From assembly GCA_001692895.1 (NCBI GenBank), contig KV748240.1, forward strand, positions 875,239-939,238: a stretch of DNA of 64,000 nt, in the 5' to 3' direction. Made by a program: the position numbers and the translations under genes. Position 1 is the first letter of the stretch, and each line of letters opens with the position of its first letter. Of the stretch, positions 23,772 through 34,365 are shown piece by piece. The notes below the pieces were generated by a model, which was not told the origin of the DNA, did no database searches, and worked only from the letters and a program-made list of their open reading frames with translations. The DNA is from Cenococcum geophilum 1.58. Taxonomy: Eukaryota > Ascomycota > Dothideomycetes > Gloniales > Gloniaceae.

Positions 23772-25640
23772 ATGTCTGGGATTGAGATTGCAGGACTCAT
23801 GTTGGGAGCGATTCCGCTCGTCATTTCTGCACTAGAACATTATGAGAATGCTCTAGACTCGACAATTGCTTTCATAAAATGGAACCGGGAACTGTCCACG
23901 GCCATACAGAAGCTTTGGTACTACTACCGGATCACCGAACATCTCTACACTTGTGACACTAACTTTAGATGGCTCATGGCAGGTTCCAGCACACATCATA
24001 TGTGCAATCAATCCAACTTCTTCTCATTCCTATTACAACAGACGAAGAACTTCATGATATGATGGACGATACCGACAACGCTTTGTGGACGAGCGACGAC
24101 ATGGCGGATGCTTTGCGGAAAAGGCTAGGCGGCGCCTACCAGGCGTATATGCGGACCATATGGCAAATGGAAGGAATAACAAAATCCTTGGCTGAGAAAT
24201 TGGATATCGAAGGTGCAGACAAGGTATGTGGTTCTGTTTAACGTAGCATGTGTAAATGGCGATCTAATTCTCGATAGGTTAGTCAGCATGGCCTCGAAGC
24301 GATCGTCCTTGCCAATCCACCCTCAAAGAAACATGGCATACTAGAATTTCAGTTCAGTAAACGTGTGAAATTCACAATGAAAAGGCAAAGAGTAAGGAAG
24401 CTGCTCGAGGAACTCGAAATTTGCAATAGACGGTTGGATACATACGCCAACAAGGCAGAGAAACTGGAAGAGCCGTATAAGGCTGAGAAAAAGCCAAAAT
24501 TTGCCCTTCCTCTCCGGTCGATCGAGGAGAATGCGGCCAGATTGTACGACGTTTTATCTCGGACATGGTGCTCGGCTCACTCTTCTCATCATGCTGGCTT
24601 ACTACTTGAACAACGTCTGGTCAGGAAGCGAAAGCGAATGGCCAGCCAGCAAGGGGGGCGTGCGGAAGAATGCGATGTCAACTGCTTTGGGATCTCATTA
24701 CTCCAGAGTCCGTCCACGAGGAAGTGGCTCGAGGTGGAATTCAGGTTGGCAGAAGCAGCAAGTAATAGTCAACAAGTCAGGTTCGTACACCGGACCGTCG
24801 AGACCGGAAGGTGATACTTAACTGCTGCACAGTTCGGCTGTACAATTAGTGGTCTCAGCGCCGCCTCCTACGCCAGGCTCCCAGGCTCCATATCTAGACC
24901 CCTCTCGGCTTCAGGTAGTGACGAATCTGTGTTCTGTCCTCCAACAACCAAGCCATCCTTGGATAGGCTTCTGTTTGGATAGCGAAGGTCACTTAAGAGG
25001 TGCATACCCTGCTCAACCGCGGGCTCTTGCTTATGTCGAAAATGCGGTTAGTCTTGGAGATATGCTTGTTAAACGACAGGGATCACTTAGCAAAGAGGAG
25101 GCCTATTCCCTTTCTATTACACTAAGTTCTTCTCTTCTCCAGCTTAGCCACACGCCCTGGCTGGGCCAGTCCTGGGATAAAGCTGACATCATCTTCCTCC
25201 GAGCAAAGGACGGATCGGGATTGTTTGTGGACATGAAACACCCATATCTCACTCGAGAACATACATCCAACAACACAGGAGTCATACGGCACAACGCTTA
25301 TCCTGGAAATGACTGCTCAAAGCTTCTCTCGCTTGGCGTACTGCTCATGGAAATTGACTCCGGTCAGCCCATTGAGAACTTACGACTTCCAGAAGATCTT
25401 GGTCCTAATAATGAACCAAATGAACTGTCCAACCTGCAAGCCGCCCGAAGATAGATTCTGGAACAAAAGAACAAAGGCGATTTGACCTTTGCATTCTACT
25501 CGGCAATCTCGCACTGTCTGAAGTGCTTCGTGGATCCTACTGCAAGTCTCCAAAATACAGATTTCCGGAGAACCGTTGAGGAACAGGTTCTTGCTCCCTT
25601 GGAAGAGGAAATGAACTTTCTGTTAGGTACAACTGCACAT
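23772..25640 (+). pseudogene. DUF7580-type protein gene with an in-frame stop
   Basis: Exons by phase and signals: 23772-23917, 23983-24223, 24278-24780, 24833-25640. The protein starts MSGIEIAGLMLGAIPLVISA, a start typical of fungal DUF7580 proteins, then carries the PITTDEELHDMM region (about residues 60-75), a coiled-coil stretch with LLEELE, and a degenerate kinase-like C-terminal half (LGFCLD-type, SLLQL..PWL, LLSLGVLLMEI). At 25452-25454 a TAG follows AARR where this family usually has Trp. The frame stays open afterwards for 62 codons (through HCLKCFVDP and APLEEEM) to a natural TGA at 25640. TGG to TAG equals a C-to-T change in a CpA on the other strand, the RIP preference. The truncated product would lack only the last about 60 residues. 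The function of this family is unproven, though it is common at fungal incompatibility-type loci. Confidence 0.75.
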
Positions 25641-26208
25641 TGACACCCACTAAAAAGCCCTGTCTGGAATTCCGAATGGCAACGGAGCAGCCGAAGTTTG
25701 GTGCCTCAGCCGCCGACGAACTGCAGCGCAATGATATGGTTAGTCGGAAGGACTGGCAGCAGTATTGAAAAAAATTTGTTGGTAGGCGGGCGGTCTCTTG
25801 AGCTCGGCGGCGTGCACGTGATAATGCACAGACCACATTGTAGATATCGAGCTCCATAGATTCTTCCTCATAGAGCCTCTCATATTTATTCCACGCCACG
25901 CCTATTCAGTGATCGGATAGAACCTTATACCTTGCCCAAGGGTGTTTGTCTAATTGCGTTCATGGAATGCCACCGTGAGAGTGCAGACCACCTCCTACGT
26001 GAAATGACTTCCGCTAGCGGCATGTCATTCTCCCTCAGGAACGGGGTCAACGCCGACAACACTCAAAATAGCCTAGCTTAACAGCCTTACACAGGTAATA
26101 AAGCGACAGGGGCGCTTAGCGGGGTTTTTCTCACCAATTCTGCTCCATCCAGCCTTGTCTGACGCTGGGCGACTTGCTCACGGTCGAAACTAGAGTTGTG
26201 TATCTGTG
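25641..26208. other. Intergenic spacer
   Basis: 568 bp without a supported gene. Open frames on the - strand (25537-25899, 26087-26275) look like antisense or chance. It presumably contains the protease promoter. Confidence 0.4.
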
Positions 26209-29168
26209 ATGGTGTCGGAGGACCCGCTGGACCTCGCGCAGTCCGCCATCGTGCGGGTTGCGGACATTGCCTCACTACTGGGCGTGCAGTGCAAGTGGCC
26301 GATATGCGGTCGCCTGGGCGCGGAGCTGCTGCTAGTCGCGGACTACCTCAACACCGCCGGCCTCGACCAGGAGGAGCAGCTGCGGTTGCGCATCTCGAAG
26401 TTGTTGAGGGATATTGAAATGATCTGTAGCGTAAGTACCCAGGACCTATTCCTAACCGTCCCCAGGTGAGTCTTTTGCCGTGCGTGGAAGCTAAATCGTT
26501 CTACATCACTACCTGGAAACCGGATTGTAAACCTGGTCCCATTATTAACTAGTTTAGTGCTAATTAAGGTGTTAGTGGCCTCACCAAGCATCAGGAAAGA
26601 GCTATCCGCTCCTTGAGGCCATAGCACAAACGCAGCCAGGCTCACCACGGTATAGCAGGGCCCAGGCAGAAATCCAGCAGGGGCTCGTCAATATCACCTC
26701 GAAGAATGGCGTCGCGGCCGAGGAGGCCATTCTCCACATCCAGAGATTCACGAAGCGCGGCCACACAAGGCGACGTGAAGCCGACAAGGATACGCCCACG
26801 AAGAGGAACACGCCGGCTGAGTATCCAAGCGGCATCAACGTACTGGTCCACAATGTCTTGCGAGAACACATGCACGAACAGGAACACGCCGGCTGAGTAT
26901 CCAAGCGGCATCAACGTACTGGTCCACAATGTCTTGCGAGAACACATGTGTTGCGCCTGCAACAATGGAACCGTGCAGAAAACACGCGGCGGACACTTAG
27001 CCCGGCTTCTGCTACGGCCGTCGCCGCAAAACAGCACCGACCATGGCCAAGTACAATTTGACATGCTGTTCTCCTCCGCGCCATCCTGGAACGGATCTCG
27101 ATTCGGCCGCTGGCAAGACGTACAATTACTCGTGCCGCGGTAAGTATCTTCAAAATTCATGATAGCATTTTCTAGAGCTGACAGACGTTCAGGGTTCAGA
27201 AGAAGTCAAAGAAGCGCGCCAGATTCTCCAATAACAACAGTGGCACCCCGCCGCCTCTATCCTCAAAGCAACTGATGCAAGTCGATCGGGGCCAATTCTG
27301 CAACCTCATCAGTTTGGAAGCCAACTCGCGCATCTGCCTCACAATTCAAGACGGGAGGCTTCAGAAGTCTGGCTTCGAACCCCTCAAGCAAATAGTCGAG
27401 CACGTCCCTGGCATTTCGCTCGCCAATATCCTAGAGCTCTACCACCTCACGGCCAAGATGAAACTCGCACTAGCCTACATTCTTGCACAGTCCGTCTGGC
27501 AGTACTACGACTCGGGGTGGATGAAGACGAGATGGACGAGCGAGACGATACAGTTCCTAAAAGAGTGCGGGAGCATTAGCACCGGCAAACAGAGCAAACA
27601 GTTTGCTTGGAAGCCTTACCTCTCCGTTCGCTTCGGCGACGAGGACCCCGAATCAGGTGAGTTTAGTGACGTTGATGGCGAGATACACCGCTACCCAAGG
27701 ATTCGAGCGCTCGGGATCATGCTGGTCGAAATCGGGATTGGATTGCCGCTTCATAGGAGCGACGAGGAGCGTCCGGCGCAGTCGCTGACGGCAAAGATCA
27801 ACGACGACTTGCTACTAGCCATACAGTACTCAAAGAACGAGAAGCTTTGGAGAGACTGTGATTACCCTAATTTCTTAGGCGCGGTTAACCATTGTTTGGA
27901 CCCCGGAACCTTCGCCTTGGCGCCCTGTATTCGAGGAGTGGGCGACAAAGAGGAGGCAGAGGGTCTGAAGCGGCGGAGGAATATCTTGTACGAAAAGGTT
28001 GTCTTTCCGTTAGAGGAGCTGCTGCACGGGACTAGGTGGATGGAACAGCTGACTGCAATTGGTCCTCTGGAAACCCCTGCCAAAAGTTCCGCCGTACAGC
28101 CTGTTGCCGAGCAATCCTCTGCCGATGACGCCGCTATTGGGCCGCCGCCAACCCGGAAAGCCGCCAAGAAAACCATCACTAAGAGTGAGAAGGAAGCCAA
28201 ACGATGGCTCTCACGTATGCAGTGGCTAAACAGCGAGCTAGCCAAGACATCCCAGCGAATGGTACCGGGCAGTTCTTCCGCACGCGTTCGGATTGCTGTG
28301 TTAGATACTGGTTGCGACAACAATGCCCCATTTTTCCTCCACCCGGACAACGGGCCTCGTCTCAAAGAATGGAAGGACTGGGTCGATGGGTCTGACCAGT
28401 GGCAAGATTGTCACGGGCATGGCACTCACTTGGTATCTCTGGTTATGAAGACCGCGCCAGAAGCACATATATGTGTAGCTCGTATTGCTAAAAGCCCTGA
28501 CACACTCTTGAAGGCGGGCGAGAATGTCGCAAAAGTATCGCATTTCACCTGCCGGGCTATTAAATCGAGACTTGGCTGGCACGCTGACTAGATTTCAGGC
28601 GATCTCCTGGGCGAGCAAAGAGTGGAAAGCCGACATAATTTCAATGTCATTCGGATACGCGGAGGAGCAGCAGTGTATCAGCAGAGCCATCCGCGGTACT
28701 TTGTATGAGCGCGATGACTCTATCCTCTTTTTTGCGGCGGCCTCAAACTATGGAGCGAACGACATGGAGATGTTCCCCGCCAGACACGACTCCGTCATCT
28801 CTATACGCGGCACCAATTCAAATGGCGACTTTGAAGACTTCAATCCTCCACGAAACCAGAATGAAGAGACGGCGTTCGGCACTCTGGGCTTAGATGTCCC
28901 CTCTGCATGGCTGAGCGATCACGACGACGAAGTATACATGTCTGGCACCTCGATCGCAACGGCAGTCGCGGCGGGTATAGCAGGCGCTCTGTTAGGATAT
29001 GTAAATGGCAAATCGAAAGAAAGCGCATTCCAAGATGTAAACAAGAAACTGCGGACGCGTCGGGGAATGCAGGCAATATTCCGGGCTCTTGCCTCCCCGA
29101 CGTTGAAGGAGCGCTACTTGTATTTGGCGCCGTGGAAGCTCATGGGTAAGTCTGACGAAGTACGATGA
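26209..29168 (+). CDS. DUF7580-subtilisin (S8) protease, HET-Q2-like, frame broken by a 76-bp duplication
   Basis: Exons: 26209-26430, 26576-27139, 27193-28534, 28599-29168. The N-terminal part (DLAQSAIVRVADIASLL..CKWPIC) and the middle (QFDMLFSS, LAYILAQSVWQYYDSGW, LGIMLVEIGIGLPL, LEELLHG) form a DUF7580-like region. The C-terminal third is a subtilase with the full triad: Asp in AVLDTGCD (codon 28304), His in HGHGTH (28418), Asn in AASNYGAN, and Ser in SGTSIATA (28950). There is no signal peptide, so it is probably cytosolic. Exon 2 contains a 76-bp tandem duplication. Without it exon phases agree, giving about 873 aa. With it the frame ends at a TGA just inside the second copy. It lies tail-to-tail, 79 bp from the gasdermin-like gene, which suggests that protein is its substrate. 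As assembled this allele is probably null unless splicing bypasses the duplication. Confidence 0.8.
26797..26948 (+). repeat. 76-bp tandem duplication in protease exon 2
   Basis: 26797-26872 and 26873-26948 are identical except for one base (CACGAAGA versus CACGAACA at the start). 76 is not a multiple of three. The upstream frame (VAAEEAILHIQRF) runs through copy 1 and stops just inside copy 2, while the downstream frame (CCACNNGTVQK) is in phase with copy 2. Removing one copy restores phase with both neighbouring exons. Confidence 0.9.
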
Positions 29169-29247
29169 GCAATTTTTGTAGCGGCGCTGTCTGATATCTC
29201 TTGATACATGGAGACAGGTTGAGGCTGATAAATTAATCCTCACTATG

Positions 29248-30132
29248 CTACATATCGACTGCTGAAATACATGTAATCTTGCTCTCGCCCTCCCCCAATT
29301 TCACTATCGTAATTTCGCCTGTGCTGCGGCAAACGGGTAAATTATCCTCGCTAGCTACACTTGCTGCCACCTGTCCCGTGATCTCGTCTTCATCATCTTC
29401 CTCGTCATCCTCCTCGTCTTTGCTGAGATACGCTGCCTTGTGCCTAAGCTCATCGTACTCAATCTTTGTCCCCTTCCAGCCTTTAACCTCGATCTTGAGC
29501 AGCTGGTAGGCGAACACAATGTCCTCGCCTGCCTTCCACGTGTCACTCTCCTCCGTGCTGGCGGACTTGGCAAGATTGGCCCCAAGCCCTACGTTGACAG
29601 CGGGCGGGGGAACATTGCCGCTGACCTCCACCTCGCCAGCCCTGTGCTTCCCCCTGCGCTGCATGGCCGCGAAGCCCTTTGCGATCATCAGACCAGTGAC
29701 CATATACACCGGCTGCCGCAAGCCGGGCATGCTGCCAGCCTTGACGACGGTCTGGACACGCGGGACCTTGAGGCGGGCCTCGATCTCCTCGAGGGGTGGG
29801 TCGGTGACAAAGTACGCGGTCTCGAGGGCGTCCATGGTATAGTTCGTGTGCACGTTGCCGTGCTCGCCAGAGACTTTTGCGGAGACGGTCTGCACGAACT
29901 TCGCCCACACGGCCATCGACAGGTCGCTGCTAGTCTTACGCGTCATGCTACGGTCGTAGTCGGTCATCGTTTCAATGGACGGATAAACCGCCTTCAGGGT
30001 GCTCACATTGACAGTCGTCAGCGCCCGGTGCGGTCGTAGCGGGTCTGCGATAATGTTGCCTAGCGCAATTGGGCCTGTGCCCGGCTTGAAATGGAAGTTG
30101 GGCGCAAGCAGGTACGTTGGTTGTAGTGCCAT
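29248..30132 (-). CDS. Gasdermin-like pore-forming protein (RCD-1/HET-Q1 family)
   Basis: Single exon, 294 aa. The N-terminal pattern LAPNFHFKPG..IALGNIIADP..PHRAL and the central motifs ALETAYFVTDP, PRVQTVVKAG and PVYMVTGLMIAKGFAA match what I recall of fungal gasdermins (Neurospora RCD-1, Podospora HET-Q1). It has no signal peptide. A hypervariable acidic stretch (about residues 238-250, DEEDDEEDDEDE) separates the core from a last 44 residues of about 5 kDa. In HET-Q1, a subtilisin-like protease (HET-Q2) removes a C-terminal piece of about 5 kDa to release membrane-permeabilising activity. The frame is intact with no RIP-type damage. It is convergent with the S8 protease and divergent from the C2H2-TPR gene. 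The family call is from memory, without an alignment. Confidence 0.75.
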   Translation of the reverse strand: MALQPTYLLAPNFHFKPGTGPIALGNIIADPLRPHRALTTVNVSTLKAVYPSIETMTDYDRSMTRKTSSDLSMAVWAKFVQTVSAKVSGEHGNVHTNYTMDALETAYFVTDPPLEEIEARLKVPRVQTVVKAGSMPGLRQPVYMVTGLMIAKGFAAMQRRGKHRAGEVEVSGNVPPPAVNVGLGANLAKSASTEESDTWKAGEDIVFAYQLLKIEVKGWKGTKIEYDELRHKAAYLSKDEEDDEEDDEDEITGQVAASVASEDNLPVCRSTGEITIVKLGEGESKITCISAVDM

Positions 30133-30539
30133 GGCGAGACTGCCGTCTCTTCGGTGGTGGTAGCGGGTAGATGCTTGCGAGCTGGCATTTAATTAACTTA
30201 TGCAGTTGCCAGGCATCAACGTTAAGCAGTGACGCCGCTATGCCAGTTTTTGCCTTGGAGGCGCTCCCTCACCGTGTACGTCTCGACGTACAAAGCCGTG
30301 GAGAGATGAGCAGCTGCGGAGGGTGTGGTCAGCGAACTGCTAGAGATTCCCTTTTGCCATTCATAAAGTCCTGAATTTTTGGCATAGAATGCTAAACATC
30401 CGAGATGCCTTGATAGCACATGATAACACGTGAGCCAGCATCTGCTTATCTCATCCTTCCGCTTACCGACGAGGCCGAGCAATAATGGCCTATTCCTTCT
30501 TCGTTCAACCATTTTTCCTGTTTAGGCTCTGCGACATTT
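30133..30539. promoter_or_regulatory. Divergent promoter between the gasdermin-like gene and the C2H2-TPR gene
   Basis: 407 bp between two divergent starts. Shared regulation is possible. No specific site was recognised. Confidence 0.4.
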
Positions 30540-33500
30540 ATGGAGGTCAGTAGGGTCATCTTCGAGGCCACTGCCGTGTGCCTCCAGAGCTTCACAGACT
30601 GCCTGGCGGTCGAGGCGCTAATGACGGATGAGTGGGCTGAGAACCGCCTGGCCGACTTCAACCTCTGGGTCTCTGGCATCGGTGCTTCAGCGCGCGGCCG
30701 AGCATCTCTCGACTCGAGAATGGCCCTCAAACCCGAAGCCCGCGAGGTAATAGCCAACCTCCTGCGTCTACTTGCTGGAGTTGTCGACGAGTGCAAAAAG
30801 CTAGGTCAGGCCGAGGCCCCGTTTCCGTCAAGACAGCTGTTGATTGATGCTGGGATCTTGCAGCACTCTCCGAGACTACCAACCTCCTTTCAGAATCTAG
30901 CCATGATGGAGAACTCCGCGGGCGTCTCGCCACTCTGTCGCCGGAGGAGCCTCCGGCGCGGTCATTTTCTCCTTGGTCAGATGACTCTGCCTCCGATACC
31001 CAGTCGGAGACAGAGTTTAAACCGCTCTCTTCAGGTAACCCGTTGCGCGAAAACATGCAAAACATAGAGATGATGCTTGACCAGCTTTCCCGGATCGCCG
31101 TTGCGGTTCGACGGTCAGGCAGGCGTTCACGGCTGCAGAAGGCGGATCAGCGGTTCAAGTCAGAGGAACATGAGGACTTGCAGAAGCATCTAATCACCAT
31201 TTTGCTTGCACGTCCCGAATTTTCGAAAGAGCAAATTGAACCGTCTAAGCTGAGTAAAGTGCAGCAACGTTTAATCTATTGCAATCTGAAGCGTCGTAAC
31301 CGCTTCCTATATGCGCAGCAGCATTCGAAATGGCTGGATCCGGACACTGCGGGACGCCCCATCGAAACAATTGGAACACGTCCGCCAACCGATGGAGAAG
31401 CGGCCAAGGAAAAACAGAAGAAGCCCTCGAGCGAAGCAACAGACGCCCGGATAAATCCCACAATAAGAACAGGAACTAGCGCGTCCGCGGTCAGCGACTC
31501 CCTTGCTTTACCGCAGGCCCTAATACCAGCACCAGCCGCGTCGACTGTCATGTCGTCGACTGTGATCGACATCAAATACCCTAGCCCTCCAAAAATAAAA
31601 GAAGGGGCACGTGTTTTTGCGTGTCCTTGTTGCTGCCAAACGCTTCCCGTGAATTTATCAGAGGAGAACAGGTGGAAGTAAGTAATCCAGTTTGAATGGG
31701 GTCACGAATGATACTAGAGTAGGACAGAAAACACGTCGCGGATGACCTCAGTCCGTACACCTGCATACTGCCAGAGTGTGTTAAGCCCGAGGTTCTCTTC
31801 GTCACAAAGGAAATTTGGCGACAACACCTTCTCAAGGAGCACCGCAGCTTTGAGTATTGGGTTTGCTTTGCCTGCGGAGACGGCACACAGCTTCATAGCG
31901 AAGATGCCTTTACCATACATACAAGGACAAAACATGCAGCGTCCGTACCGCCTGACCAAATTTCACTCCTGACAAATATTTGCAGACGCACGGCTCCTAT
32001 AGAAATCAGATCCTGTCCGTTGTGCAACTGGCCGGAAGGCGAAGAAGGTGAGGTAGATAAAGACGTGCTTCTCGACCACATTGCCAAAGACATCCACTCT
32101 TTCTCGCTCCGGGCATTACCGTGGGCGGACGATAACGGACAAGAGACCGACGAGCGCATAAACCACAGCGCCGACAAGGTTTATGACTGGCTCATAAAAA
32201 ACAATCTGTCGGAGAATCCTGACAAAGAAAGGCCTTCTCGCGAGAAGAAAGTCTATACCTCTGAGTACTTTCAACGCAATGCATATTTTGCAAGCAGTTC
32301 GGTAGCTTCGAGCTCTAGCGAACTTGAATCAGTTGCTTCGTGGGAGGAGGAGCTCAAAAAATGGAAGCAGAAGGAAAGCTCGGTTGCTTTTGGAAGCAGA
32401 GGGAGCGACGTGCTGTCTAGGGAGGAAGCTGATAACGAAAACGTATCATATTTGCAGGTTAAACCTTATGGAGCTATAGAAAATAACGAGCTCTCTGCAA
32501 ATGAAGCCAGGATGCCATACGTGGGTCAGGGCAAGCTCGGCGAGGACGAGGCAATATACCGGCAAGTGCTAGAAGGAAGAGAGAAGGAGCTGGGACGAGA
32601 GCACCAAGACACACTTACTAGCGTTAGCCAGCTTGGCTTGATGTTGTTTAGGCAGGGAGAGTATGAAGAGGCAGAATCCATGCATCGGCGGGCAGTGGAA
32701 GGAAGGGAGAAAGCGCTTGGGCTAGAGCACCCAGACACGCTGACCAGCATCGGCAACCTTGGGTTCGTGTTGCTAAGCCAGGGCAAGTACAAAGAAGCCG
32801 AAGCGATGTACCGGCGGGAGCTGGAAGGGTGTGAGAAGGTGCTTGGGCCAGAGCATATAGACACGCTCACCAGCGTCAGCAAACTTGGCTTGATGTTGGC
32901 TCACCAGGACAAGTATAAAGAGGCGGAATCCATGCATCGGCGGGCATTGGAAGGGAGGGAGAAAGTGCTTGGGCCGGAGCATCCAGACACACTCACCAGC
33001 GTCAGCAACCTTGGGTTAGCGTTGGAGAGCCAGGGCAAGTACGAAGCCGCCGAAGCAATGCACCGGCGGGCGCTAGAAATAAGAGAGAAGGTGCTTAGGC
33101 CAGAGCATCTAGACACACTCACCAACGTCAACAACCTTGGGTTGGTGTTAGAGAGCCAGGGTAAGTACGAAGAGGCTAAAGCAATGTACCGGCGGGCGCT
33201 AGAAATAAGAGAGAAGGTGCTTGGGCCAGAGCATCCAGACACACTCACCAGCGTCAGCAACCTTGGGTCGGTGTTATCGAGCCAGGGCAAGTACGAAGAG
33301 GCCGAACCAATGCACCGGCGAGATCTAGAAATATCTGAGAAGGTGCTTGGGCTAGAGCATCCACATACGCTTACCAGTGTCAGCAACCTTGGATCGGTGT
33401 TATCGAGCCAGGGCAAGTACGAAGAGGCTGAACCAATGCACCGGCGGGCGCTGGAAACAAGAGAGAAGGTGCTTGGGCCAGAGCATCCAAACACGCTCAC

Positions 33501-34302
33501 CAGCGTCAGCAACCTTGGGTTGGTGTTGGAGAGCCAGGGCAAGTACGAAGAGGCCGAAGCGATGCACCAGCGAGATCTAGAAGGATCTGAGAAGGTGCTT
33601 GGGCCAGAGCATCCAGACACGCTCACCAGCGTCAGCAACCTTGGGTCGGTGTTAAAGAGGCAGGGCAAGTACGAGGCGGCCGAAGCGATGCACCGGCGGG
33701 CGCTAAAAGGATATAAGAAGGTGCTTGGGGCGGAGCATCCTTCCACGCTGACCAGCATGGCCAACCTGGCGTCGACGTACAGGGGTCAAGGGCGGTGGAA
33801 GGAGGCCGAAGATCTGGAGGTGCAAGTAATAGAGATGGGAAAGAGGGTGCTTGGGGAGGAGCATCCTTCCATGCTAACCAGCATGGCCAACCTGGCGTCG
33901 ACATACAGGGGTCAAGGGCGGTGGAAGGAGGCCGAAGAACTGGAGGTGCAAGTAATAGAGACGGGAAATAGGGTGCTTGGGGAGGAGCATCCTTCCACGC
34001 TGACCAGCATGGCCAATCTGGCGTTGACGTACAGGGGTCAAGGGCGGTGGAAGGAGGCCGAAGAGCTGGGGGTGCAAGTGATAGAGATGGAAAAGAGGGT
34101 GCTTGGGGAGGAGCATCCAGACACGCTAACTAGCATGAATAATCTCGCACTTACGTTCAAGGCCCAAGGCCATAGTAACGAGGCTACCTCACTAATGGAA
34201 AAATGCTTCCAGTTGCGGAAACAAGTCCTTGGCCCTCAGCATCCATATACAACATCATCGCTTAAAGCTTTAAATAAGTGGCAGTTAGAGGTCGAACTTT
34301 AA
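30540..34302 (+). CDS. C2H2 zinc-finger protein with a long TPR array
   Basis: Exons 30540-30804, 30864-31677 and 31728-34302 give about 1217 aa, in phase throughout. The N-terminal domain (LADFNLWVSGIGASARGRASLDSR) is shared with the pseudogene at 23422. Next come NMQNIEMMLDQLSRIAVAVR, a basic region with LSKVQQRLIYCNLKRR, then several C2H2/C2HC-like fingers (CPCC, CILPEC, CFACGDG..HTRTKH, CPLCNW..HIAKDIHSF). From about residue 670 there are 14 kinesin-light-chain-like TPR units of 42 aa (EKVLGPEHPDTLTSVSNLG). The finger-plus-TPR layout suggests a receptor or scaffold, as in NLR-like allorecognition proteins, but there is no NTPase and the function is unknown. Confidence 0.8.
32550..34290 (+). 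repeat. 14-unit, 126-bp-period TPR-coding repeat array
   Basis: Units of 42 codons. Units 4-9 differ at only a few positions, and units 10-13 form a second near-identical subgroup (STLTSMANLASTYRGQGRWKEA). Within-gene identity far above TPR background implies recent unit turnover by unequal exchange or conversion. Confidence 0.85.
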
Positions 34303-34365
34303 AGCGACTTTATTTTGTAGGTTATACACTTATAAGTGTCCTAGGCGTAGCCTAAAAGAGATTAT

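Noticed and set aside
26431..26465. A 35-nt intron (GTAAGT..CCTAAC..CAG) at the end of protease exon 1
   Set aside because: Too short for fungal splicing and leads to a stop; the acceptor at 26575 with a CTAAT branch site keeps phase with exon 2.
26642..27160. 172-codon frame on the - strand
   Set aside because: Antisense to protease exon 2; its internal repetition comes from the 76-bp duplication and the + strand exons have consistent phase and homology.
29440..30039. 199-codon + strand frame
   Set aside because: Antisense to the intact gasdermin-like gene; it has no domain.
32901..33764. 287-codon - strand frame with internal repeats
   Set aside because: Complement of the TPR array; its periodicity mirrors the 126-bp units.
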